Assembly (NCBI RefSeq): GCF_026151205.1
Contig: NC_087073.1
Span: forward strand, 8,411,411-8,475,410
Direction: 5' to 3'
From: Bolinopsis microptera
Lineage: Eukaryota > Ctenophora > Tentaculata > Lobata > Bolinopsidae
Length of the DNA: 64,000 nucleotides
Position 1 is the stretch's first letter; each line of letters begins with the position of its first letter. Made by a program: the position numbers and the translations under genes. This document shows, piece after piece, positions 36,001 to 48,887 of this stretch. Under the pieces are notes generated by a model, which was not told the DNA's origin, did no database searches, and was given only the letters and a program-made list of their open reading frames with translations.

Positions 36001-39000
36001 ACTCCTGACGGCCCTATGTCGGTCTGTAAACGCCTAAATGTGGATATTTCGTTCTTTCCATATTTCAATACTTTGTATTTTTTTTAAATTCATTTCATTC
36101 CCGTCATCGTCGGCGCAATTATCGTAACTTTATACTGAGTTCCATTAGCAGGTATTAAACTAGCAGAGCTTTCATAAGAACCTCCACCCCTCCATAATAG
36201 GAACCTGTCAGGATAAGCCCTCAGCTTTATGTTATTAAAAGGTCTAGTGCCTGTCACCGAGCAATTAATTTCATTAGCTCTTTAATTAAAGATACTTGAT
36301 TGCACTTGCTCTTTTCAAGCTTGTTATCAGTCCTTCTATGTGAGGGGAGGTTAAGTAACTGAATGTAGATTTTTTGTTAATTCACCAACCATCATCATAT
36401 CAGCCGAGCACCATCTTTCAGTTTTATTAAATTATTGATCGTATTAAAACACCACAATTCCAGTGATTTATAACTTTTTAATTTTGTTCTATTTAATTTT
36501 GTTGATTTCGTTACGTTTTGTCACTATAGCAGCCAAAATTGTCTCTAATATTAATGCCGGTTAAGTCACTAAAATGAAAATTTAGGTGCGAAAATTCATG
36601 ACGTAGTTCAAATAATGTCTAACAGCAGCGCCTAATTATGTAGTCTCATGACTCATCGATATTGATTTTACTTGTTCTTTGTCTCTCTTTGACTAGTGAA
36701 TTGCGGAGCTTTTAGGTATGGAATCTCGCAACTATTTATTATTTACGTAATATGTTCGAGATCTATTCTAATTTTAGAAAATATATCATATGAGTATGTG
36801 TGAATACGGACATCGTTTGATTCTGGTCGGTGTGTGGGAAAATTATAAACAGCGAACTATCTCTTCCATTTTTTATCAATTCGAAATTTGTGAACTGAAA
36901 TAACACTACCACTTCCTCATTTTGTTTAAGATTGGTGAGTTTGTAACGTATTCACTAAAGTACGAAAGGCTTTTTTCCATTAGTGTGTCCAATAATCCAT
37001 ACTCTGTTACAAACCATGTAATTCTGGTGACTAGGTTTACTATAGTTGTGTATAGTGATGACTAACGATGACTGGATTTATTAGAAATTGGCAACCATCT
37101 CCAGTTCTCCAATTCTTTCACCTTAACACACTTTTCACCATGTTAAAAGAATGACCTCACTTTTTGCAGCCCAATCTGTCTAACTCCAAAGTAGACAGAC
37201 ACATTTCTCCCAACTTGACACCTCTTAAAGTTTTGTCTATCCTTTTCATCCGCGAGTGTCAAGCAATTGAAGCAGTCTAACAAAGTATCAAATACTTCCA
37301 ATATCCTCCTGACCAATGATCTGTGGTGGAGGACATGTAGAGGTTGGGGGCGGGACTATCCCGCCCCCAACAAGGCAAGTTCCTGAGACGGGGGTGAAAT
37401 TACACACCTTGCACTCTGACAAACACCCATTGACTCCTTCTCAACCAGACAACTCGTACATTCCATTGTTCTTCACAACGACATTTAGTTCTAGTTGAGT
37501 AGTTGATAGTTAAGTATCGTGAGAGAGAGGCGTGTATCTGTACTGTCATCTAGTCATTTTCCCTGATCGTCGGCGATAGCTTTCACAAAACATTTTCGCA
37601 GATGTAATTCCGCCGTGTGTTGCCAATGTAAATAACTGCCGCATCAGTTCAAACCCAGAGTAGAGGTATTTCTAACCGACCTCCCGTAACCCAAGCTGAT
37701 GTGTGTAAACAAGTTAGTAATTAGTCAACGCTCTCGCACGGCCGTGGTCTCTCCTGCTAAAACCTGCTTTATATACCGTAGCTATTATTAACTTAGTCAG
37801 GTTACGGTTTGGTTTGACTTTGTTGATGTTACATAATTTGCATTTACATAATTTGATTGCATAATTTGCATTTACTATGATCGCTTTCACTATTTTTACC
37901 GATTATTGAAGTATTATTTATCACAGTTTTTAGTACAGTATCTACTATCTAATGGCTGTTCCGGTAAAAATAGTAATTCTTGTAATTATTTGCTTTAGAC
38001 ATATGTAATGGTAAACAAATACTGAATAGCTATAGAAATATCGTAAGAATCTGGTCAGTGTGTGGGAAAATAATGAACAGAAATCGTCTCTTCAATGTTT
38101 AATCTTTAAATCTAGTTAAAATTGTCAGTTGTCGAAGGAAGCAACTCGACGTCAGGACATTACCAACTTATTGATATTTAGTTGTCGTATGTGGGCTGTG
38201 GCTGAGACTTTCTGATATGAGTGTAGTTCACTATAGTAATTAACTATCAATATGTCAACATTTGTTTACATAGGGGGCAGTCTTTGATTGTTGAAGTCTA
38301 ACAATGTAAATGTGAAACCAATGATCTTGATTTGACTGCAGCAGAAATGTATTGAGCACAGGTGCTCTATTCTTAATATTCGTGTATTTCATCCGTCCAC
38401 ACATGTCAACGTTCACAGTATTTTCCAACCTATGTCTGTTAATATCTTGTGGGATATCTATTGTCTTACTACTCGAATAAAGCTGATATTTTGATTTTAT
38501 TGTGCACAGTTGACCGTGACCATGATATCTGAGGTTTATTTGACCATGATATCTGAGGTTTATTTGATCATGATATCTGAGCTGTATCTAATGTTAAACT
38601 ACCCTAAACTAACGAATCGCACAAAACACTTGACACGGATGACGGACAAATCACTAATTCCTTCCAGATTTAAAATATAAAGTATTTAAAATATAAAGTT
38701 ATTAAAAAAGGATTGCTCTACACTTTCTCAGTAACGGAGCAGAGAGCTGCCACCTTAGTCTCTAGATTGATCTGTATAAGTAGCTTTAGAATTGCGGATA
38801 TATCATGTGATTAAAGGTTTTCAGAATTGCTTTGTGAAATAAATTTGACAATAATTTCCGTCGTACTAAAAGTGTGTGTAGTCAGTGTCCCATCTGTGTT
38901 TATTTTACAAATTGCATGACGTCACACAGATGTGACACCCTTATTTTTGGTTTAAGTTGGAATTCATCCAAGGATCCTAAGCGTCATCGATTACGATGAA

Positions 39001-40137
39001 AATTAGTTGTCGAAATTGAGTAATAACTATGTTCGACACTGTCAATAAGCACATTATCAATGAGCGGCATTTGTTTGTCAGATAACACTAACAGGACATC
39101 TCGGCTAGCAGAAGGCATTACCACACCTATTTTATTTGGGTGTTTTGCTGGTACATGATGGTACTATATTTTGCTTAATATATTGCTTGAAGTTAAAGAT
39201 TTATAGAGGGAAATTACACCCTTACGTGTAATTTCAGTGCAAAGAGTTGATTCTTGATTTCAAACGCTAGTTCTAGTTTAACTTTAGCTCGGTGAGGTTA
39301 TTAAGCTACTTCTTCATCTTCTCTTATAAAGGTCTCATGTATAGGACAAGTATAGGTCAGCAATGATCTGTTAAGCATGTGGTTTTAATAAACATCAACT
39401 CCTTTAATAAAGTAAATTCTGCATTATTATGTTTAAAAGTAAAGCACTGAGCGTTGCTACACGAGGTTGAAAACCAAACTTTGTTGGGGAGTTCTGCTGA
39501 TTCACAGTACACTGAAGTGGCCGATGATCGTGATTTTATTGGGTGTAACCTCTAAAGTAGACTGACCAACTTTAATACCCTTCGTATTTTTACATATACT
39601 AACTGAACCAGTCTATCTGATTAGACGAGACATATATTATATGTTGTTGAATTTGTCGTGCACTTTTTAAGTTAGACGCCTCACGCTCACGGTTACGGTA
39701 CACCTAAACGTTCTTTAGACGGGAATTAGAGAAGTTTATGTTGTGTGCGCCGTTATTTCACCGCCAGTTCCGACCAGTACCAACCAGTTCCGCCTACACA
39801 ATATATCGTTTCTCGAAACCAGAATAATCGATTTTCTGCAGCTATTTTACCTGGGATTACCCAGGAAATTGCTGTTTAATAGCTGCAATCACGGAGATTT
39901 CCAACTCTGTCTTACCGCTAAACTGTTTATATTATTATTATTGCCGACACTAAAACATTTGTTTTGGCTTGTATTGATTTTTAGGTCAAAATTAAAAACA
40001 CGTGTGCCTGTTTCAAGATGTTTTCATCGAGTTTTAAACTGTGTTTGATTGATAATTTGTTTGATCCCAGAAGGCAACTTTAAACTTTTAATTAATATCA
40101 AAATAATTGAAGACTTATTTGTATCTGATCAATACAG
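33087..40137. other. 7-kb gene-free stretch
   Basis: No exon, RNA gene or transposon coding is recognised; the open frames are short and lack motifs. Small items: 3'-UTR-like repeats of 'CATATCTCCTTAG' at 33095-33175, a GC-rich hairpin at 37343-37371, and three copies of a roughly 26-bp unit (CATGATATCTGAGGTTTATT) at about 38519-38582. Confidence 0.45.
37343..37371. repeat. Perfect GC-rich hairpin
   Basis: GTTGGGGGCGGG (37343-37354) and CCCGCCCCCAAC (37360-37371) pair perfectly over 12 bp around a 5-base loop, ACTAT. It stands out in AT-rich surroundings. No poly-U tract follows and no gene lies nearby, so I assign no function. Confidence 0.85.
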
Positions 40138-40709
40138 CTACTTATAGTTAGGGAATAATGTAAAATGTCTGGGAAAAATTTGCAACAAGCTGATTTTTAC
40201 AGGAATGTGTTGTCCATAGTGTCAGGAACCACCCCAAAGAGTTTCCAATCTGGATCTGTTGAGCAAAAAAAGTTACAGCCAATTTTCTTCAGGCGCGTAT
40301 GTCAGCCTGAGGACCGCACTTGAAAAACTCGTAACTATCGTAATAAAGACCCCCAGGAGCACCATAGGGGGTGCAAAATGACCGCAATAGTGACATTATG
40401 TGGGGCGAATCAGTGTTTTAGGGTCGCCAGATCTTTACTTATTGAGATAATTTCATTTTTATAGGCTAACCTCTCAAAAATTTACTAAAATTTTGAAATT
40501 TTACTTAAATTTGGAAATTTAGCAAAATTGTTGTACAATTAAAACATTGTCTAGTTATCAGTATTCAAATTCTAAAATTTACTTTCAATTGTCAATTGAT
40601 CCTTATATTAGTATAGTAAATAATATACATATCACATCAAATTCTGTAAAAAAAGGTCCTGAATTATTAGCATGGTGTCTTTGATTGGCAACTATTAGGT
40701 CACTTCTGG

Positions 40710-42732
40710 CTATCCCATTTCCTCAGAGTTGTTTGATTCTCCTGAATCGTCCTGTCTTTCGGGCGCATTAGTGCAACTTAATCCATGACATTGGCCACAT
40801 GCAGGTAGACATTTAAAGCCATACTTCCGTCAGGAACACCTTAAGTACTTACAAGGGTTCTCAACCTCCACCGAGCAATTGCAGCAAATGAGGTTGGGCA
40901 TCCCTGCCGGGGCAATCGCAGCTTTAGTCGGGATTGGCCGGTAGTATCCTTCAGAACTCATCTCCCATCCATAATGTAGTGGATTTAGACTTGCAGTGTC
41001 GAGTGTCACCCAGTTATGGTACTGAAGATATGATCTTAATATATGCTCAGTTGCAGAGGATGTAGACGGTGGTAGCCTTGATGGGTTGAGTTTTTTCTTT
41101 GCTATCATTCTACTGTAGCTGAGAAATCTGAGAGTTTCAAGTGCCTTGGTTTTATTTCCATAGATATGTTGAAACAAGGAGTTAGGAGAGGCCAGCTTCA
41201 ATTACTTCATTTGTTGAAACTCTCACAGTGAGTAATGATGCTAAATGACCCTCCTCATGAAAAGAAACTGCCTTTTTCAATAGCTTCACCTTACCAAAGC
41301 CATGTATACTGCTGACCGTGTCACATCCTGAGAAACTGTGAACAAACAGTAATATGCGTTTTATGTTGGCATCAAGAGCATTTACTATTTTACTGATCGA
41401 GTGTGAGCCGTTTCTGGTCGTCATCACAATTTCATTGTCATTCTCAGTAAAATGATGAATAAGGAGGCAAAGTATATCAGTATCCTCTGCTTTTACCTCA
41501 ACATCTTCGTAGAAGGACAAGTTTAAAGCTTTACTAGCTACCATGGTATCAGCATCATCAGTAGCTACATGTACTTCAATTCCATGTTCTGTAAAAACGT
41601 TCGACAGAAGCTTTATAAGCTCATGGTTGTTCTTTGAGTTGCTGAACAGTTTTTTCATCAGAACTGTGCACACAGTAGTACTTTTAAAAGCTATATCAGA
41701 GCAGTATGCCTTGATTCTTCGCTGATGCTCATGATCTTTTGTTGATCGGGCATAGCCATCAAACACAACAATCACTTTCCGCTGTTCGGATTTCGGAACT
41801 AGCTTAAGGTATTCATTAGCTATGTCGCCGTATGTTTCAAAGCCTGTGAACGAGGTAACTTGATAGAGTAGCCATCCACCATCAATTATTAATGGAGAGG
41901 ATGGGTTGCTAAATGTCACAGTACAATCAACAACATTCTTGAGGTATTGCCCAAGGGCTGCCTTGTTTGCCTTTCTCATCATCTGCTCATTGTTAAAAAG
42001 ACTCATCGGCATTGCTGTGAGCTCATATTGGAAGCTTTCCTCCAGTGTAGACTCTCGTTCAGATGCGAGAACAAGCCGATTAAAAATTGTCAATGAGTCT
42101 ATAACAATGTCTTTTTCGTTCACCCTCACTGTCCTCTTTAGAAGGGTCAAGTTTCCTACTCGAAACTTATCGATAAAGCTTTTGCCATCCAGCTCTTTCT
42201 GGAGGGCAGTACCAACTGAAATGCAATCTTCTGGGTTGACATTATCCTTCTCTTTCTGTGATATGAGACCCGTTGAGTACGATAGCAGTTTAGTCTTGTC
42301 TTCAGATTCGTCGAAATCAGCTGTATCTTTAAACCAACACAACAGCTTGGTAAACACTGCAATATTTTTCTGTACAGAAGATTTGCTAAGATCTGAGTGA
42401 TTAGCACTAGAGGCTTTTGTTGTTGTGTCATCGACACTCTCGTTTATCAACGCCATTTGATCGAGGGTTGCAGTCCATAACTTATGGGCAGATTCATGAG
42501 TTCGCATTCTCCCTCCAGACAAACCCCCTGATGAATTTGCAGCCTTCATTAGTCGCTGTTCGATCGACAGGTCTGTCCACACACCAGACCACTCGTGTTC
42601 ATTATATCGAACTGTGTGCAGACCTACGACCTTGAACGTTTTGACTAGTGCCCCATACTGAATCTCAAGTACGGTAATCTGCTCGAGATACAGCCGTAGA
42701 GCTTTGGAGTACTGACCTCGACCTGCTTCGCA
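40710..42732 (-). pseudogene. PIN/asteroid-like nuclease plus CXC-domain protein, left palindrome copy
   Basis: Coding can be followed from about 42732, which is cut at the palindrome junction, to a stop at 40710. The N-terminal part ('GQYSKALRLYLEQITVLEIQ', 'WSGVWTDLSIEQRLMKAANS') matches a large, poorly characterised animal family. A PIN/XPG-like core follows with 'IIDGGWLLY', 'VIVVFDGY', 'ATDDADTMVASKA', 'EDTDILCLL' and 'FSGCDTVSSIHGFGK', whose aspartates would bind the metal of a nuclease. The frame shifts near 41190 and continues through 'HYGWEMSSEGYY' into a C-terminal CXC (tesmin-like) cysteine cluster, where an in-frame TGA at 40830-40832 sits at a cysteine position; the cluster then continues 'RKYGFKCLPACGQCHGLSC'. 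A DNA-binding role for CXC and a nuclease role for PIN come from family knowledge. Many copies in animal genomes suggest mobility, but this is not proven here. Confidence 0.78.
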
Positions 42733-45700
42733 TCAGAACGAGAGTCTACACTGGAGGAAAGCTTCCAATATGAGCTCACAGCAATGCCGATGAGTCTTTT
42801 TAACAATGAGCAGATGATGAGAAAGGCAAACAAGGCAGCCCTTGGGCAAAACCTCAAGAATGTTGTTGATTGTACTGTGACATTTAGCAACCCATCCTCT
42901 CCATTAATAATTGATGGTGGATGGCTACTCTATCAAGTTACCTCGTTCACAGGCTTTGAAACATACGGCGACATAGCTAATGAATACCTTAAGCTAGTTC
43001 CGAAATCCGAACAGCGGAAAGTGATTGTTGTGTTTGATGGCTATGCCCGATCAACAAAAGATCATGAGCATCAGCGAAGAATCAAGGCATACTGCTCTGA
43101 TATAGCTATTAAAATATAGATTGGGACTCTTGCCAAGCTTTACCTGGTCAACCGCTTTGTGACCAGCAAGCTTGTTCCGAACTAATTGATTTCATGGAGA
43201 GAAATTTCTTGACACAAATGATCTGTAAGCCCACGAGAAATAACACCACCATCGATCTCGTCCTCACAAATAAACCACAGGACACAGTTGAGACAAATAT
43301 CTCCGAATGCCAACTATCTGACCACAGGCTAGTCGAGCTCGTTCTCGGACATAACCCGCTCTGCCCAAAAGAACATACTCCTATATCTTTCGACAGAAAC
43401 TCTTTTCGGGCGACTGATTTTCATAGAGCAGATTTTGAAGCAATGAACGACTGTTTAGAAGCTGTTAACTGGATCTCTTTGAGAGAACTCTGTTATGAAG
43501 ATGAAGATGGAAGTGCCTTTCTGGAGCTGATACGCCTAACTGTCCTCCAGATAACCCTCCTAAACTCGCCTTCTAAAGACCCTACTGGATCTGGCCCTTC
43601 CCGCCCCCGTAGAAGTCGCCAAGTCCGTGAAAAATACACAATGAAGAGGAAAAGGAGAAAACTCAATGCCCAAATAAGTGCACTTACTCAAAACAACCCA
43701 ACTTCGAGAAAAATCGAAAAGCTGAAAACCGAAGTGAATCTTCTGACCTTCGAAATAAGTGAACTTGTGATCAAGCAACTTAACGAAAAAGAAGTTAAAG
43801 CTGTAAGTACAATAAAGACGAACCCAAGATTCTTTTATTCTTACGCTAAACGATTTGCAAAGGTAAAATCATCCGTCGCCCCAATTAGAGATAAAAATGG
43901 AACTCTGAAAATGGACCCAGCGGAAAAAGCAGAAATTCTCCAGACTCAATATGTCACAGTCTTCAGCAACCCAAATTCTGCAAATGTTGAAGAATGCCTC
44001 GCCGGATTAGATCCTCATCCAAAAGAAGATCTCAACACATTCACCTTCACAGCAGACGACATATCAGATGCCATAAAGGAACTGGACCCGTATGCCTCCA
44101 CCCCTGATGGTGACATCCCGGCCAAGATCCTAACTAAATGTCGAAGGACAATCGCTGAACCAATTTATCTACTCTGGAAACGCTCATTTGATAACGGAGT
44201 CATACCATCTGGCATGAAGACACAGTACATCACGCCTGTGTTCAAGAAAGGAGACCGAACATCTGCCGCTAACTATCGCCCTGTCTCGATAACCTCTCAC
44301 ATTATTAAGATATTTGAGAGAGTGGTCAGAAATCATCTTGTGGAACATATGGAGTCAAACAGCTTTCTCTCCCCCCATCAGCATGGATTCCGCAAGAAAA
44401 GAAGCTGCTTAACTCAACTAATAGACCACGTAGATAACATCCTGAAAACTCTCAACGACGGCAACGAGGTTGATGTTATATACCTTGATTATGCCAAAGC
44501 GTTCGATAAGGTAGATCATCAAATATTACTTGCAAAGGCAAAACGCTATGGAATAAAAGGAAAGACTCTGCAATGGCTGACTGAATTCCTGAAGGATCGC
44601 CTGCAAACTGTGGTCGTGGAAGGAACAAAATCATCCTTTCAGCTAGTAATCAGTGGGGTACCCCAAGGAACAGTATTGGGACCCATTCTTTTCATTCTAT
44701 ACATTGACGACCAACTTGATACATTGGTTACCGCTCTGGGAAAGGTGTTTGCTGACGACACCAAGCTCATTGGAAAAATCATGGACTTAGCTACCAAAAG
44801 CCTACTTCAAGACGACCTCCTAAATGTAATCGCTTGGGCCCTGAAGAACAACATGCAACTAAATGAGGCCAAATTCGAAATATTGAATTACAGCTTGAAC
44901 AATTCATTACTGTTAAGAGAATTGCCCTTCACCAGTCAATATTCCTGTTACAATTTAACAAATGGAAGAACTATTGACCCAGCCAAAACTGTGAGGGACC
45001 TAGGGGTTCTCCTGTCAAATGACTGCTCCTGGTCTTCTCACATACAGCAGATGGCTAAAACAGCAAGGACGATGACGTCATGGGTCCTTAGCGTATTCAG
45101 AGATAGGTCACGCTTCCTCATGCTCACACTCTACAAAACCATGGTGAGAAGCAAACTCGAATACTGCTGCCCGGTGTGGAACCCTGACAAGATCAGCGAT
45201 ATAGAAGCTATTGAAAGCATCCAACGACACTACACTCGTCGAATCAGTGGCTGCCAGAACCTTGATTACTGGGAACGCCTGCAGAACCTGAATCTTCTCT
45301 CATTACAGAGACGCAGAGAACGATACATCATAATCCATACATGGAAGATGATGAATGGATTAGCTCCGAACGACATCAACATGCAGTTCAAGGAAAGCTC
45401 CCGACACGGTGTAAAGGCCACTGTGCCTGCATTTAACAAAAAGGCACAATGCTCAATCTCGACCCATTATGAAAACTCTTTTGGAGTAAAAGCAGCCAAA
45501 CTATGGAACCTGCTTCCCAAGGAAGTTAACACAATCCAAGTCTTGGAAACTTTCAAATCCTCCCTTGCTAAATTCCTGAAAGGCTTCCCGGACACCCCGC
45601 CCACAAAAGGGTATACCGCCATCACAAATAATTCTCTTCTGGAATGGACTCTACAAAAAGATCTAAGCCAGGAGTGATTGGAGGACGTACTTGATACTGT

Positions 45701-46725
45701 TGTCCAGAAGCGATCCCTGCCGAACCTACCTAAAGTAACCTAAAGTAAGTAAAAGTACTACTGTGTGCACAGTTCCGATGAAAAAACTGTTCAGCAACTC
45801 AAAGAACAACCATGAGCTTATAAAGCTTCTGTCGAACGTTTTTACAGAACATGGAATTGAAGTACATGTAGCTACTGATGATGCTGATACCATGGTAGCT
45901 AGTAAAGCTTTAAACTTGTCCTTCTACGAAGATGTTGAGGTAAAAGCAGAGGATACTGATATACTTTGCCTCCTTATTCATCATTTTACTGAGAATGACA
46001 ATGAAATTGTGATGACGACCAGAAACGGCTCACACTCGATCAGTAAAATAGTAAATGCTCTTGATGCCAACATAAAACGCATATTACTGTTTGTTCACAG
46101 TTTCTCAGGATGTGACACGGTCAGCAGTATACATGGCTTTGGTAAGGTGAAGATATTGAAAAAGGCAGTTTCTTTTCATGAGGAGGGTCATTTAGCATCA
46201 TTACTCACTGTGAGAGTTTCAACAAATGAAGTAATTGAAGCTGGCCTCTCCTAACTCCTTGTTTCAACATATCTATGGAAATAAAACCAAGGCACTTGAA
46301 ACTCTCAGATTTCTCAGCTACAGTAGAATGATAGCAAAGAAAAAACTCAACCCATCAAGGCTACCACCGTCTACATCCTCTGCAACTGAGCATATATTAA
46401 GATCATATCTTCAGTACCATAACTGGGTGACACTCGACACTGCAAGTCTAAATCCACTACATTATGGATGGGAGATGAGTTCTGAAGGATACTACCGGCC
46501 AATCCCGACTAAAGCTGCGATTGCCCCGGCAGGGATGCTCAACCTCATTTGCTGCAATTGCTCGGTGGAGGTTGAGAACCCTTGTAAGTACTTAAGGTGT
46601 TCCTGACGGAAGTATGGCTTTAAATGTCTACCTGCCAATGTCATGGATTAAGTTGCACTAATGCACCCGAAAGACAGGACGATTCAGGAGAATCAAACAA
46701 CTCTGAGGAAATGGGATAGCCAGAA
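42729..46725 (+). pseudogene. PIN/asteroid-like plus CXC gene, right palindrome copy split by a LINE
   Basis: The copy starts abruptly at 42729 in the middle of the coding region ('SERESTLEES' position), so it lacks the N-terminus. It runs to about 43111, resumes at about 45758 after the LINE, and continues to about 46606, where the same TGA occurs. Downstream it has a 7-base deletion in the CXC region (CCTGCCAATG where the left copy has seven more bases), which shifts the frame. Other differences from the left copy are few (Y/N, L/I, L/P, P/L). The shared frameshift and stop show that these lesions predate the inverted duplication. Confidence 0.85.
43113..45758 (+). mobile_element. 5'-truncated non-LTR retrotransposon (CR1/jockey-like LINE)
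   Basis: An open frame runs to a stop at 45675-45677. In-frame sequence upstream of the ATG at 43194 reads '(N)IDWDSCQALPGQPLCDQQ', the C-terminal half of an AP-type endonuclease, then 'NTTIDLVLTN' and 'SDH', so truncation fell just after the endonuclease Asp/Asn box. The RT domain includes 'YITPVFKKGDRTSAANYRPV', 'HGFRKKRSCLTQL', 'DVIYLDYAKAFDKVDHQ', 'SGVPQGTVLGPILF' and the catalytic 'FADDTKL'. The C-terminal domain has 'SKLEYCCPVWNP'. No RNase H is seen. The 3' end has short TAAAGTAA-type repeats before the host sequence resumes. The insertion site is A-rich and the target duplication, if any, is only a few bases. RT and downstream regions are undamaged, so insertion is recent and younger than the palindrome. 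Confidence 0.93.
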
Positions 46726-47303
46726 GTGACCTAATAGTTGCCAATCAAAGACACCATGCTAATAATTCAGGACCTTTTTTTACAGAATTTGATGTGATAT
46801 GTATATTATTTACTATACTAATATAAGGATCAATTGACAATTGAAAGTAAATTTTAGAATTTGAATACTGATAACTAGACAATGTTTTAATTGTACAACA
46901 ATTTTGCTAAATTTCCAAATTTAAGTAAAATTTCAAAATTTTAGTAAATTTTTGAGAGGTTAGCCTATAAAAATGAAATTATCTCAATAAGTAAAGATCT
47001 GGCGACCCTAAAACACTGATTCGCCCCACATAATGTCACTATTGCGGTCATTTTGCACCCCCTATGGTGCTCCTGGGGGTCTTTATTACGATAGTTACGA
47101 GTTTTTCAAGTGCGGTCCTCAGGCTGACATACGCGCCTGAAGAAAATTGGCTGTAACTTTTTTTGCTCAACAGATCCAGATTGGAAACTCTTTGGGGTGG
47201 TTCCTGACACTATGGACAACACATTCCTGTAAAAATCAGCTTGTTGCAAATTTTTTCCCAGATGGTCCTGTATTAATGTTAATTGTCCCTAACTATTAGT
47301 GTA

Positions 47304-48240
47304 CTTCTTACATATCACCTGTATCAATTATCACTATAAATAGGACTATACTCAGCACTATAACTCACGCAGTAATTATTATGTAAAATTAAAGGAATGC
47401 ATGCCACGTACACAATAAAGTAGATGTAACCGTGACGCTCTACCTGTAGAGGAATATCATTAGGTATGGAAAACGTCATCAAATGTGATCCACAGATCCA
47501 TGCATCTGATTGGTTCTGATTCCGGCCGCGGAACATGCAGTATTAATATACTATCAAAGTACGACAATCATTATCAATATTAAGTGTTGGATCATTTGTA
47601 ACGCATGCAGAGATCGGCTTGATGCAGAAAAGTTGGCTAAATAAATACAGAATATGCGATATATGTAATTGCATGTTACAACGTTACAGAACACAAGCAC
47701 TAACCTACGAATCCTCCACCTCACTTCTAGATCCATCCTCGGAACCTTCCAAAATATCTCCCTCACACTACAATCACACATCAACTGCAGTGAGATAATT
47801 AAAGTTCAAACTCGCGGAATATTTACACCCAAATGCTGGGATACCCACGGTCTGGAGTTCAGCGGTTGTTCTGGGCAGGAAATATGCGTGCAGGCGCTTG
47901 TCATTGGCACACAGCAAACATAGAGCCATACGATACTGAGCGCTAGGTCGCCACTGTTTCGCATATCTCTAACCTTACTCTGTAGTTATATCGTATCTTG
48001 GGAGTGTACCGGCATATTAGTGTGGTCTATTATTTCAATGCTGTTCGTATATATACACTTTATATATATAAAGTGCTCTTTAGTGTTTATATTATGATAT
48101 CTTGTTCAGTTTGGCGTTCGTGTTAAGTTTCGTTGCAGGGAATCGTGTGCAGCTCTTTTTCATCCAGTTTACTGTAATTTATATCATTATCATAGTATAT
48201 ATAATTAAATATCCAGTTGCTTAAGATAATATGTAAGCAG
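47304..48240. other. Gene-free stretch
   Basis: No gene recognised. The short open frames at 47324-47923 have no motif. A TATATA-rich tract lies at about 48048-48075. Confidence 0.4.
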
Positions 48241-48465
48241 ATGTTAGTCTAATGTTAGTAGATGTTAGTACAATGTTAGCAGATGTTAGTACAATGTTAG
48301 TAGATGTTAGTACAATGTTAGCAGATGTTAGTACAATGTTAGTAGATGTTAGTCTAATGTTAGTAGATGTTAGTACAATGTTAGTAGATGTTAGTACAAT
48401 GTTAGTAGATGTTAGTACAATGTTAGTAGATGTTAGTACAATGTTAGTAGATGTTAGTACTTAGT
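48241..48465. repeat. 21-bp minisatellite
   Basis: About 10-11 copies of ATGTTAGTAGATGTTAGTAC(A). The unit length is a multiple of three, so a spurious 70-residue open frame results. Confidence 0.93.
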
Positions 48466-48887
48466 AGCACTCCAGGTTGCTCTCAGAAATCACCATGTCG
48501 CCGAGTTTCACCCCAATCCAAGTATAGACTAATAGCCTACAACTCGATTATAGCTGATAACAAGTGTATTTGTCACTTAAAAGGGCTCACTTTCTTAATT
48601 AACTCTCCCTACTTACGGGCCATTTAATCTAATTGTATCGGGTAACCTGGTTTAAGTGAAGAGTAGTTAAATATCTAGTAGGTGTTTAGTTCGAGTGTAA
48701 TTCTTATTCACATATAAGGGAAATGGAGGGGCTCATCGCCAGTTTTGTCATTGATGTTTGGGACTTGTTTTTAAATACGAACAAAATTGCAAAAATTTCC
48801 GCTGATTGAGGTTTATATCGTTCGCCATCTTAGCCATCAATGATACTGACTCGTGTTACTGGTGGTAAACTTTGTTGCTACTGTTAA

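Larger units (their letters stand above)
40138..47303. repeat. Large interrupted inverted repeat (palindrome)
   Basis: The left arm (about 40168-42070) is the reverse complement of the right arm (about 42729-43111 plus 45758-47262), with only scattered differences. The homology continues weakly outward (CCCTAACTAT(A/T)AGT) to about 40138 and 47303. The arms hold two copies of one gene with its 3' flank. The 42071-42728 spacer is the N-terminal part of the left copy and has no partner. A LINE splits the right arm. Confidence 0.93.

Noticed and set aside
37343-37371. GC hairpin as a transcription terminator
   Set aside because: No gene ends nearby, no U-tract follows, and intrinsic terminators are not expected in this type of genome.
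41543-42635. Plus-strand frames over the left PIN-CXC copy (164 and 72 residues)
   Set aside because: Antisense shadows; the minus strand carries the conserved family motifs.
48252-48464. 70-residue repeated frame (MLVDVST)
   Set aside because: 21-bp minisatellite; no start context, splice signals or paralogue.
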